DNA from: Microbacterium pseudoresistens
Lineage (GTDB): Bacteria > Actinomycetota > Actinomycetes > Actinomycetales > Microbacteriaceae
Assembly: GCF_013409745.1 (NCBI RefSeq)
Contig: NZ_JACCBH010000001.1
Location: forward strand, 1,302,001 to 1,366,000
Length of the DNA: 64,000 bases
Direction of reading: 5' to 3'
The notes below the pieces were generated by a model. It saw only the letters and a program-made list of their open reading frames with translations, was not told the DNA's origin and made no database searches. This document shows, one piece after another, positions 18,427 through 26,442 of this stretch; positions within the stretch are counted from its first letter, which is position 1; each line of letters starts with the position of its first letter. The translations under genes were made by a program, and so were the position numbers.

Positions 18427-19758
18427 TCAGCGCGACTCCATCGAGACGATGCGGTCGAACTCGTCGGCGGCCGTCTTGACGGCCTTCTCGACATCATCGC
18501 CCTGGATGGACGCGACGATGGCGTCGCCGATGGCGTCGCGCACCTCGGGGACGGACTGCACCTGAGGAAGCTGAGGCTGCGCCGTGGACAGCGCGCTGCG
18601 GAACGCCTCGACGAACTCGGTCGGCACATCCGGACCGAACTCGATCGACTGGCGACCGCCGGGGATGCCGATCTCCTGGAGCGCCTGCACGGTCTCCGGA
18701 GAGGTGAGCCACTGCAGGAACAACCATGCAGGTCCCTTCTTCTCCGAGCTCGATGACATGGCCGCCGCCCATCCGAAGAAGGTCTGTGCATCGCCTTCGG
18801 GGCCCGCGGGCATCGCCGCGTATCCGACCTGGTCGGCGAACGAGGTCTGCGCCGGGTCGCGCAGTGCCGCCGCCTGCCCGCTGTTGTCGGCCCACTGGGC
18901 GAGACCGCCGGACTGGAACAGCGCGAGCAACTCCTCCCACCCGTTGTTGGTCGAGCCGCTGGGGCCGTAGTCGCGGATCAGCTGACCGTACTGCTCGACG
19001 GCCTCGATGCCCTCGGGCGAGCTGAACGCGGCTTCGCCGTCCTTCATGTACTCGGCGCCGTGGTTGAGCAGGAAGCTCGTCAGCTGGGTGACCGCGGCGG
19101 CGCGCTTGCCGCGTGCGGCCCAGCCGTACACGTTCGCCGCGGGGTCGGTGGTCGCCTTGGCGATCTCCTCGAGCTCGTCCAGGGTCGTCGGAGGGCCGTC
19201 GAAGCCCGCCGCCTGGAGAAGGTCCTTGCGGTAGAAGAGCATCTGGACCTCGAGCTGGATCGGCAGCGCGGAGAGCGTGCCGTCGAACGTGTGACCTTCG
19301 AGCACGCTCTCGCTGAAGTCGTCGAAGTCGTAGTCGGGCGAGGTGAGCGAGGAGTTCTCGATGTACGGGGTGAGGTCCTCGTACCATCCGGCGCTGGCGA
19401 ACCGGGCGCCGTCCTGCTGCACCGATGACATGAAGACATCGATGTCGCTGGATCCGGAGGTGAGCTCCACCTGCAGGCGCTGACGGAACTGATCCTCGGG
19501 CAGCGCCTCGGTCTCGACGGTGATGCCGGTGAGCTCTTCGAACTCGGGGATGAGGGGTTCCACGGCGGCCTGCCAGGGCTGAAGGCCCGCGACGAAGCGG
19601 ATGCTCTCACCGTCGTAGCGCTTCCAGTCGAACGCGCCCGTGGCCTCGTCGGCGTTCTCGGTCGTGGACTCGGGGGCGCCGCTGCACCCGGCGAGCAGAG
19701 CGGCGGCGGCGATGATCGCGACGGCGCCCTTGATCGCTCGTGACTTGTGGCTGATCAT
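18427..19758 (-). CDS. Extracellular sugar-binding lipoprotein of an ABC importer
   Basis: A 443-residue family-1 solute-binding protein. It has a signal peptide and lipobox (AAALLAGCSG, Cys near 29), so it is anchored on the outer face of the membrane. The mature part shows the family-1 pattern FVAGLQPWQAAVEPLIPEFEELTGITVETEALP, SSDIDVFMSSVQQ and a Trp-rich sugar-binding segment. GGAAGGAAG precedes ATG 19758. It is the first gene of a four-gene operon that diverges from the kinase operon. Paired GTTG/CAAC repeats in the shared intergenic region are candidate operators. Confidence 0.92.
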   Translation of the reverse strand: MISHKSRAIKGAVAIIAAAALLAGCSGAPESTTENADEATGAFDWKRYDGESIRFVAGLQPWQAAVEPLIPEFEELTGITVETEALPEDQFRQRLQVELTSGSSDIDVFMSSVQQDGARFASAGWYEDLTPYIENSSLTSPDYDFDDFSESVLEGHTFDGTLSALPIQLEVQMLFYRKDLLQAAGFDGPPTTLDELEEIAKATTDPAANVYGWAARGKRAAAVTQLTSFLLNHGAEYMKDGEAAFSSPEGIEAVEQYGQLIRDYGPSGSTNNGWEELLALFQSGGLAQWADNSGQAAALRDPAQTSFADQVGYAAMPAGPEGDAQTFFGWAAAMSSSSEKKGPAWLFLQWLTSPETVQALQEIGIPGGRQSIEFGPDVPTEFVEAFRSALSTAQPQLPQVQSVPEVRDAIGDAIVASIQGDDVEKAVKTAADEFDRIVSMESR

Positions 19759-19830
19759 GACTTCCTTCCTGGGGTCCTTCTCGGTACGGGTTTCGATGAG
19801 ACCTCGTCGCCTCACCGTTGGGGCAAAACT

Positions 19831-19887
19831 GTTGAAAAGAAAACAACTACTGTGCGAGAATACACATGAAGATGTTGGAAAAGCAAC
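19831..19887. promoter_or_regulatory. Two GTTG...CAAC repeats in the divergent promoter region
   Basis: GTTG-N9-CAAC (19831-19847) and GTTG-N6-CAAC (19874-19887) share the A-rich middle GAAAAG. They lie between the binding-protein and kinase genes, 40-odd bases apart. They are the best candidates for the site of the DeoR regulator encoded in the same cluster. Confidence 0.4.
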
Positions 19888-19932
19888 GTTTCTGTGAGAC
19901 GCTGTTCTCAACCGGTCAGAAAGGTGAGCCTT

Positions 19933-20817
19933 GTGAGCTACGACGTCGTATGCATCGGCGCAGCGAACCTCGACACGATCGCCGTGGTCGACGACCTGCC
20001 CGGTTCCGACGAGCGGACCACGACGCATGCGGTCATCGATGCGGGCGGCGGCCCGGCGGGTACCGCCGCGGTGACGATGGCGAGGCTCGGACTCTCGGTC
20101 GCCTTCTGCGGAGTCGTCGGCGACGACGCGGCAGGAGACGAGATCTGCCGACTGCTCGACGCCGAGGGCGTCGACACGCGCTGGATGACCCGCATCGCCG
20201 GCTCCACGCCGCGCAGCATGATCCTCGTCGAACGCGCGACCGCCGCTCGGACGATCGTCGCCTCGATCGCGACGCCGCCCCGCGCCGAAGACATCCCGCT
20301 CGACCAGTCCGCCTGGCTGCACGTGGACCAGACGGGGTACGCCCCCGCGGCCGAGGCGCTGCGCCTCGCCGGCGCAGGCCCCCGCTTGAGCGTCGACGGG
20401 GGCAACCCGATCACGGATCTGGCACTGGACGTCGTCTCGCTCTACGCGCCGACCAGGAGCGCGATCGGTCGGCGCTATCCCGGCGTCCCGGTCGAGGATG
20501 CGATGCGCGCGGCGCACGCGGAAGGCGCGGATGACGTCGTCGTCACCGACGGCTCCGCGGGCGCCCTCGTTCTCATCGCCGGCGACGCGGTGCACGTTCC
20601 CGCGTTCGACGGCCGGATCGTCAGCACGATGGGGGCGGGCGACGTCTTCCACGGCGGCCTGGTCGCCGCGCTCGTGCACGGAGACGACCTTCCCGCCGCG
20701 GTGCGCCGAGCCTCGGCGACCGCCATGATCTCCTGCCGTGCGCTCGACGGGCGCAGCGGCATCCCGACGCTCGAAGAACTCGACGCATTCCTGGCGGCCC
20801 CGCGTCAGGGCCGCTGA
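19933..20817 (+). CDS. PfkB-family sugar kinase resembling YihV
   Basis: A 294-residue ribokinase/PfkB-family kinase. It has the N-terminal strand VCIGAANLDTIAVVDDLPG, the substrate-side GGGPAGTAAVTMARLG (~37-52) and the C-terminal PfkB signature STMGAGDVFHGGL (~228-240; catalytic Asp in GAGDVF). From memory of the E. coli sequence, the GGGPA-TAAV, GAGDVFHG and GR-GIP segments are closest to YihV, the 6-deoxy-6-sulfofructose kinase. The positions that bind the sulfonate in YihV do not appear conserved. GTG 19933 follows an AAAGG site. It leads an operon with a YihT-like aldolase, so it probably phosphorylates a ketose at C1. The true substrate is unknown. Confidence 0.82.
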   Translation: MSYDVVCIGAANLDTIAVVDDLPGSDERTTTHAVIDAGGGPAGTAAVTMARLGLSVAFCGVVGDDAAGDEICRLLDAEGVDTRWMTRIAGSTPRSMILVERATAARTIVASIATPPRAEDIPLDQSAWLHVDQTGYAPAAEALRLAGAGPRLSVDGGNPITDLALDVVSLYAPTRSAIGRRYPGVPVEDAMRAAHAEGADDVVVTDGSAGALVLIAGDAVHVPAFDGRIVSTMGAGDVFHGGLVAALVHGDDLPAAVRRASATAMISCRALDGRSGIPTLEELDAFLAAPRQGR

Positions 20818-20845
20818 TCCGCACCGACGAAAAGGACACCGACGT

Positions 20846-21751
20846 ATGAACCCCCCTGCCTCGACCGCACAGAACGACGTCCGCAGACGGATCCAGAACC
20901 CCGAGGGCGGATACGCGATGCTCGCCCTGGATCAGCGCGAATCGCTGCGCGCGATGTTCCCCGTGCGCGCCGACGGCTCCTGGGCGACGGATGAGGACCT
21001 GCGCACGTTCAAGGCCGAGGCCGTGCGCGAGCTGACGCCGCTGGCCAGCGCCGTGCTCCTGGATCGCGAGCATGCGCTCAGCGACGGGCGTCCGGCGGCG
21101 CTCGCCGAGGGGTGCGGGCTCATCGTCGCCGCCGACGTGCTGCACCAGGTCACCGGGCAGCCCGTCTCCCACTCCTCCATCGATGAGGAGGTCACCCTCG
21201 AGTTCCTGTCCTCGGTCGGTGCCGACGCGGTGAAGTTCCTCGTGATGTGGAACGAGCGCGACAGCGCGGCCGAGCGCGCAGACCTCATCCAGCCGATCAT
21301 CGAGCTCTCCCGCCGCGCCGGGGTGGCCAGCCTCGTCGAAGCCGTCGTGCAGACTCCGGCGGGCGAGCCGTTCGCCGACGACGGCGCGCGCAACGAGGCG
21401 ATCCTTGCCGCCGCCGCCGAGATCGCGCCGCTCGGTCCCGACGTGTACAAGGCGCAGGTCCCGGGGTACTCGACAGGCGACCTCTCCCGGGTCGAGGAGA
21501 ACGCCCGCCGCCTCAGCGAGATCGTGGGAACCGACTGGGTCGTGCTCTCCAACGGGGTGCAGAAGGAGGACTTCGCGGATGCGGTCACGGCGGCGATCCG
21601 CGGCGGAGCGAGCGGGTTCCTCGCCGGACGGGCGATCTGGGCCGACGTGGTCGGTCGAGTTGATACTGTGGCGGCACTGCGGTCGGTGTCGGCCCCGCGG
21701 TTGCAGAACCTCCGGCAGATCGTCGAAGACGGAGTATCCGTTGACAGTTGA
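20846..21751 (+). CDS. Class I aldolase of the YihT/LacD family
   Basis: A 301-residue (beta/alpha)8 aldolase. The segments GGYAMLALDQRESLRAMF (~21-38), VKFLVMWNERDSAAERADLI and GASGFLAGRAIWADVVG (~254-270) closely follow E. coli YihT (6-deoxy-6-sulfofructose-1-phosphate aldolase). The Lys in DVYKAQVPGY (~197-206) is at the Schiff-base position. LacD (tagatose-1,6-bisphosphate aldolase) is the next relative. It would split a ketose-1-phosphate into dihydroxyacetone phosphate and an aldehyde. The aldehyde dehydrogenase further down the operon could then oxidise the aldehyde. ATG 20846 has an AAAGGA site. Its end overlaps the DeoR start. Confidence 0.82.
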   Translation: MNPPASTAQNDVRRRIQNPEGGYAMLALDQRESLRAMFPVRADGSWATDEDLRTFKAEAVRELTPLASAVLLDREHALSDGRPAALAEGCGLIVAADVLHQVTGQPVSHSSIDEEVTLEFLSSVGADAVKFLVMWNERDSAAERADLIQPIIELSRRAGVASLVEAVVQTPAGEPFADDGARNEAILAAAAEIAPLGPDVYKAQVPGYSTGDLSRVEENARRLSEIVGTDWVVLSNGVQKEDFADAVTAAIRGGASGFLAGRAIWADVVGRVDTVAALRSVSAPRLQNLRQIVEDGVSVDS

Positions 21752-22571
21752 GAGCACCCCCGAGGGGGCCGCGGATCTTCCGCGGGTGTCGGCGCGCGAG
21801 CGTCGCACGCTGCTGCTGAGCGCCGTCGAGGATCAGGGCTACTGCACCACGGCGGAGCTGGCCAGACGGTTCGGCGTCTCCGAGATGACGATCCGGCGCG
21901 ATGTGGCGGGACTCGTCGACAAGGGCCGGTTGCGCAGCTTTCACGGCGGCGTCTCGGCGCTGTCGTCGGGCGAGTTCCGGGGCAGCGACTACTCGGCACG
22001 TGCCGGAGTCGCGCAGACGGTCAAGCGCGCCATCGCCAGGAGGGCGTGCGAGATGATCGACGACGGCGCCGTCGTCGGGCTCGACGCGGGGTCGACGGTC
22101 GCGGAGCTGGCAGAGCTCCTCGCCGTGCGGCCCATCCGCGCCCACGCCGTGACGGCGTCGCTTCCCGTGATCAGCGCTCTCGCCAGCGCCCCGCACGTCG
22201 ACGTGATGTCGCTGGGCGGCAATCTCCACTCCGAATCGCTGAGTTTCGCGGGGCCCGCCACGCTCGCCGCGATCGACGAGCTGCGTCTGGGCACCTTCTT
22301 CCTCGGGGCGTCGGCGTTCAGCGCGCGCGGTGCGTTCTGCGCGAACGACTTCGACTCGCTCACCAAGCGCAAGCTCATCGAGGTGGCCGACCGCGTTGTG
22401 CTCCTGGCGGATGCAACGAAGACGACGCGTTCGGCGATGGCGAAGGTCTGCGACTGGGATGCGATCGATGTGCTCGTCACCGACCACGCCATCGACGGTG
22501 AGCTCCCGCACATCCTCGACGAGCACGGAGTCGAACTCGTGCTCGCCGACTCTTCTTCCTCCTCGAACTGA
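21741..22571 (+). CDS. DeoR-family transcriptional regulator
   Basis: A 276-residue DeoR/GlpR-type repressor. The winged helix is ARERRTLLLSAVEDQGYCTTAEL with FGVSEMTIRRDVAGL (~20-60). The sensor domain has GLDAGSTVAELAELL (~113-127), LGGNLHSES and DFDSLTKRKLIEVADRVVLLADATK (~206-231), the phosphosugar-binding part. I choose TTG 21741 because GGAG stands six bases before it; GTG 21786 is the alternative. It overlaps the aldolase stop by 11 bases, implying translational coupling. E. coli sulfoglycolysis also pairs a DeoR-type regulator (YihW) with YihV/YihT. It likely controls both divergent operons. Confidence 0.88.
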   Translation: MTVESTPEGAADLPRVSARERRTLLLSAVEDQGYCTTAELARRFGVSEMTIRRDVAGLVDKGRLRSFHGGVSALSSGEFRGSDYSARAGVAQTVKRAIARRACEMIDDGAVVGLDAGSTVAELAELLAVRPIRAHAVTASLPVISALASAPHVDVMSLGGNLHSESLSFAGPATLAAIDELRLGTFFLGASAFSARGAFCANDFDSLTKRKLIEVADRVVLLADATKTTRSAMAKVCDWDAIDVLVTDHAIDGELPHILDEHGVELVLADSSSSSN

Positions 22572-22634
22572 GCACGCGCGCCGCACGGACGACGGATCCA
22601 CGTCGTCGCGTCGTGCACCAGAAAGGATTCCGAA

Positions 22635-23681
22635 ATGAAGTCTGTCCGCTATCACGGAGACGGCGTCGTCAGCCTCGACGAGACGCCGGTGCCGCAGATC
22701 GGGCCGCGCGATGTGCTGGTCGCTCCGACCGCCATCGGGGTGTGCGGCACCGACACCCACATCATCGACGGCGAGTTCATGTCCAACCCGCCGATGGCGC
22801 TCGGGCATGAGATCGCCGGGCGCATCGTCGAGATCGGCCGAGACGTCGTCGCCGTCGGCGTGGGCGATCTGATCACGGTCGAGCCGCACCTGTACTGCGG
22901 CACGTGCTTCAACTGCCAGACCGGCAGCATCCACATGTGCCCGACGCGTCGTGCGCAAGGCGTGCACCTCGACGGCGGGATGCAGGAGTACCTCGCGATC
23001 CCCGACACCCTCGCCTACCGCGTGCCCGACGGCGTGACCGACTGGGAGGCGGCGCTCACCGAGCCCGTCGCCTGCTGCGTGCACGGTCTGGATCGTCTGA
23101 ACGCGAAGTCGGGGATGCCGCTGGCCGTCTTCGGCGCCGGTCCCATCGGTGCGATCCTCGTGGCCCTCGCGAAGCTGCAGGGGCTCGGGCCGGTCGTGGT
23201 CGTCGAGCCGCGCGAGAGCCGCCGCGAGCTCGCGCTGCGCTTCGGGGCGGATCTCGCCCTCGACCCGGGCGCCGACGACTTCGACGAGCGGATGCGGGCG
23301 GTCACCGCCGGGGTCGGATTCCCGTACCTCATCGACGCGGCGGGCCACCCGGCGGTGCTGGAGAGCGCGATCGGATTCGCGTCGCGCGGCGCGAACATCC
23401 TCCTCCTCGGGGTCGCACCGCCTCACGCGGTCGCGAGCGTGCGGCCGAACGAGATCTATGCGAAGGAGCTCACACTGCTCGGCACCGCGTTGAACCCCTA
23501 CACCCACCGCCGCGCGGCGAACCTGCTTCCCCGGCTCGGGCTGGAGCGCCTCCATCGAGGCGAGTACGCACTGGACGACTTCGAGGCCGCCCTCGTCGCG
23601 CAGCGGGAGGGATCCTTCGACAAGGTGTTCCTGTGCCCGCAGCAGGATGCCCGCCCTGCGAACGGGGAGGAGACGCGATGA
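22635..23681 (+). CDS. Zinc-dependent alcohol (polyol/sugar) dehydrogenase
   Basis: A 348-residue medium-chain dehydrogenase. Catalytic-zinc residues are visible in GVCGTDTH (~34-41) and GHEIAG (~57-62). The structural zinc motif is CGTCFNCQTGSIHMC (~84-98), and the NAD-binding loop is VFGAGPIGAILVALAKL (~157-173). It belongs with the sorbitol/threonine dehydrogenase branch. An AAAGGA site precedes ATG 22635. It overlaps the next gene by an ATGA. In this operon it probably oxidises a sugar alcohol, or reduces the aldolase aldehyde. The substrate is not known. Confidence 0.9.
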   Translation: MKSVRYHGDGVVSLDETPVPQIGPRDVLVAPTAIGVCGTDTHIIDGEFMSNPPMALGHEIAGRIVEIGRDVVAVGVGDLITVEPHLYCGTCFNCQTGSIHMCPTRRAQGVHLDGGMQEYLAIPDTLAYRVPDGVTDWEAALTEPVACCVHGLDRLNAKSGMPLAVFGAGPIGAILVALAKLQGLGPVVVVEPRESRRELALRFGADLALDPGADDFDERMRAVTAGVGFPYLIDAAGHPAVLESAIGFASRGANILLLGVAPPHAVASVRPNEIYAKELTLLGTALNPYTHRRAANLLPRLGLERLHRGEYALDDFEAALVAQREGSFDKVFLCPQQDARPANGEETR

Positions 23682-24775
23682 GCGAGAACTCCCCGCAGCG
23701 GATCGCCGTCGTCGCCGGCGACGGCATCGGCCAGGAGGTCATGCCCGCGGCCCTGGCCTGCCTCGATGCCGTGACGGAACGCCACGGCATCCGGCTCGAA
23801 TACACCCACCTCGACTGGGGCTCGGACTTCTATCGCGAGCACGGCAGCATGATGCCCGCCGACGGCCTGGACGAGCTGAGCAGGCACGACGCGATCTTCC
23901 TCGGCGCCGTCGGGGCCCCCGACATCCCCGACACGGAGACCCTCTGGGGGCTTCTGATTCCGATCCGGCGCGCGTTCGACCAGTACGTGAACCTGCGTCC
24001 GGTGCGCACGCTGCCCGGCGTCCCCGGGCCGCTGGCGACCGATCGCCCGATCGACATGATGATCGTGCGGGAGAACACCGAGGGGGAGTACTCCGAGATC
24101 GGAGGACGCCTCTACCGCGGCCGGCCTCAAGAGGCGGCGGTGCAGGAGACCGTCTTCACCCGGCTCGGCGTCTCCCGCGTCGCGCGCTATGCCGCAGACC
24201 TCGCCCTGTCGCGCTCGGGTCGCCTCACCTCGGCGACCAAGAGCAACGGGATCATCCACACCATGCCCTTCTGGGACGAGATCGTCGCCGAGACCGCCGC
24301 CGCGTCGGGACTGGGCGGGGTCGACTCCGTTCTCGTCGATGCGCTGGCCGCGCGGTTCGTCCTGCAGCCGTGGAGCCTCGACGTCGTCGTCGCCTCGAAC
24401 CTGCTGGGCGACATCCTCTCCGATCTCGGCAGCGCGCTGACGGGATCGATCGGCGTCGCGCCGAGCGCCAACCTCAACCCGGAGGGGATCCATCCGTCGC
24501 TCTTCGAGCCCGTGCACGGGTCGGCTCCGGACATCGCGGGCAAGGGCATCGCCAATCCCATCGGCCAAATCTGGACGGCCGCCATGATGCTCGACCACCT
24601 CGGGCACCGTGCCGCCGCGGCAGAGCAGATCGCGGCCTTCGAGCGGGTGCTCGACGCCGGCATCTGCACGGGCGATCTCGGCGGGACCGCGTCGACCGCG
24701 GAGTTCACCGACGCCGTCGTCCGGGAGATCCGGCGAGGCGAAGGGGCCGGTACGAACGAAGGAGGAACGCGGTGA
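23678..24775 (+). CDS. Tartrate/D-malate dehydrogenase-like protein (isopropylmalate dehydrogenase family)
   Basis: A 365-residue NAD-dependent beta-decarboxylating dehydrogenase. Family blocks are IAVVAGDGIGQEVMPAAL (~8-25), YVNLRPVRTLPGVPGPL (~105-121), MIVRENTEGEYSEIGG (~128-143) and the metal-binding NLLGDILSDL (~243-252). The combination WGSDFYREHGSMMPADG with VRENTEGEYS is that of tartrate/D-malate dehydrogenases (TtuC/DmlA) rather than LeuB. Such enzymes oxidise and often decarboxylate 2-hydroxyacids. Here it could act on the acid formed by the downstream aldehyde dehydrogenase. It overlaps both neighbours by a few bases. Confidence 0.82.
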   Translation: MSENSPQRIAVVAGDGIGQEVMPAALACLDAVTERHGIRLEYTHLDWGSDFYREHGSMMPADGLDELSRHDAIFLGAVGAPDIPDTETLWGLLIPIRRAFDQYVNLRPVRTLPGVPGPLATDRPIDMMIVRENTEGEYSEIGGRLYRGRPQEAAVQETVFTRLGVSRVARYAADLALSRSGRLTSATKSNGIIHTMPFWDEIVAETAAASGLGGVDSVLVDALAARFVLQPWSLDVVVASNLLGDILSDLGSALTGSIGVAPSANLNPEGIHPSLFEPVHGSAPDIAGKGIANPIGQIWTAAMMLDHLGHRAAAAEQIAAFERVLDAGICTGDLGGTASTAEFTDAVVREIRRGEGAGTNEGGTR

Positions 24776-26190
24776 TGCGCGATCAGGGACTCTACATCGG
24801 CGGCGAGTGGGTCTCGCCTCGTTCCACCCGGGAGGCGGTCGACGCCTGGACCGGAGAAGTGACGGGCACCGTCGCGGTCGCCGCGGCCGGCGACGCTCGG
24901 GCCGCGGTGGATGCGGCCGCGGATGCCCTGGGCGCACCGCTCTCGCCCGAGCGCCGCGCGCAGATCCTCTCCACGACGGCCGATCTGATCGAACACCGTG
25001 CGGAGGAGTTCGCGCAGTCGATCCGCGCCGAGGTGAACAAGCCGATCACGGCCGCACGGACGGAGGTCGCACGCGCCATCGGCACGCTGAGGCTGTCGGC
25101 AGCCGAAGCGCAGCGCCTTCCGGGCGAGGCGGTGCCTCTGGACGCCGTCGACGCGGGGCTCGGCACGATCGCCCTGACGCGACCGGAACCCCGCGGCGTC
25201 GTCGCGGCGATCTCGCCGTTCAACTTCCCGCTCAACCTCGTCGTGCACAAGGTCGGGCCCGCGCTCGCGGCCGGATGCGCCGTGGTGCTGAAACCGACCG
25301 ACCGCGCCCCCTTCACCGCCGGGCTCCTGATCGACGCATTGCACGAGGCGGGGCTTCCCGCCGGCTGGATCAACCTCGTCACCGGGCCCGCGGAGATCGT
25401 CGTGGGCGCCTGGCAGGAGGACCCGCGCGTCGAGGTCGTGACCTTCACGGGCTCCTCGCGGATCGGCTGGAAGCTCAAGGCGGATTCGCCGAAGAAGCTC
25501 CATGTGCTCGAGCTCGGCTCGAACACCGCGATGTACGTCGACCGCAGCGCCGACCTCGACCGGGCCGTCGAGGCGACGGTCGCGGCGGGCTTCGCCAACT
25601 CGGGTCAGGCGTGCGTGTCGCTGCAGCGGGTCTACGCGCACGACGACGTGTTCGACGACGTCGTCGCGCGCATCACGGCCGCCGCGGCCGCCGTGCCGTA
25701 CGGCGATCCGCGCGATTCCGAGACGGTCGTGGGCCCTCTCATCTCGGCATCCGACACGGAAAGGCTCGTCGGCTGGATCGGCGAAGCCGTCTCCCGGGGT
25801 GCGACCGTGCTCGCCGGCGGCGATGTCCGAAACGGCGTGCTCGCCCCGACGGTCATCCGCGATGTGCCGACCGATTCCGCGCTGGTCTGCGAGGAGGTGT
25901 TCGGGCCCGTCGTGTCTCTGGTGAGCGTGGCGTCGATGGACGAAGCGCTCCTCCGCATCAATGACAGCGACTACGGGCTGAACACCAGCGTCTTCACCGC
26001 CGATCTCGCGGCCGCACTCGATTTCAGCGCGCGCGTGCAGTCCGGATCGGCGCTGGTGAACATGCCGCCGTCGTTCCGCGCGGACCACATGCCGTACGGC
26101 GGGGTGAAGGACTCCGGGCAGGGGCGCGAGGGCGTCAGGTACGCCGTCGCCGAGCTCGTCCGCGAGAAGCTGATCATCCTGAAGGCGTGA
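24775..26190 (+). CDS. NAD(P)-dependent aldehyde dehydrogenase
   Basis: A 471-residue aldehyde dehydrogenase. It has the cofactor segment AAISPFNFPLNLVVHKVGPALAAG, TFTGSSRIGWKL, the general base Glu in LELGSNTAMYVD (~246) and the nucleophile Cys in SGQACVSLQRVYAH (~280). The ELGSN form, instead of ELGGK/N, places it near the branch that includes phosphonoacetaldehyde, lactaldehyde and sulfolactaldehyde dehydrogenases. It is the last gene of the kinase-aldolase operon. It starts on ATG 24775, sharing a base with the upstream stop; GTG 24772 is possible too. It likely oxidises the aldehyde released by the aldolase. Confidence 0.88.
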   Translation: MRDQGLYIGGEWVSPRSTREAVDAWTGEVTGTVAVAAAGDARAAVDAAADALGAPLSPERRAQILSTTADLIEHRAEEFAQSIRAEVNKPITAARTEVARAIGTLRLSAAEAQRLPGEAVPLDAVDAGLGTIALTRPEPRGVVAAISPFNFPLNLVVHKVGPALAAGCAVVLKPTDRAPFTAGLLIDALHEAGLPAGWINLVTGPAEIVVGAWQEDPRVEVVTFTGSSRIGWKLKADSPKKLHVLELGSNTAMYVDRSADLDRAVEATVAAGFANSGQACVSLQRVYAHDDVFDDVVARITAAAAAVPYGDPRDSETVVGPLISASDTERLVGWIGEAVSRGATVLAGGDVRNGVLAPTVIRDVPTDSALVCEEVFGPVVSLVSVASMDEALLRINDSDYGLNTSVFTADLAAALDFSARVQSGSALVNMPPSFRADHMPYGGVKDSGQGREGVRYAVAELVREKLIILKA

Positions 26191-26235
26191 CGGACAGCTA
26201 CTCCGAAGCCGTCCGGCACGCGCCGGAGTTGAGGG

Positions 26236-26277
26236 GATGCGTAAGAACTCGGAAACTTTCCGTCCACAGATGCGTAA
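26236..26277. promoter_or_regulatory. Direct repeats GATGCGTAA upstream of pntA
   Basis: GATGCGTAA occurs at 26236-26244 and 26269-26277, 33 bases apart, which is about three helical turns. They lie about 170-200 bases before pntA, where an activator or repressor could bind. The rest of the 250-base gap shows only a small TCCGGC/GCCGGA hairpin after the aldehyde dehydrogenase. Confidence 0.35.
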
Positions 26278-26442
26278 AACGTGACGGGATCGAGTCGGGA
26301 GCACCCTAAGGTCTAAAGTCACACGCCCTTGTGCGCACTCGGCGACCCATCGAGAGACCGCGGGGCGATTCGGGGCGCATCCACCCCGGCAATCAGACCA
26401 CAGGGACCTCCGTCGGAGTGCCCCGGAAGCAAGGAGCTGTGC

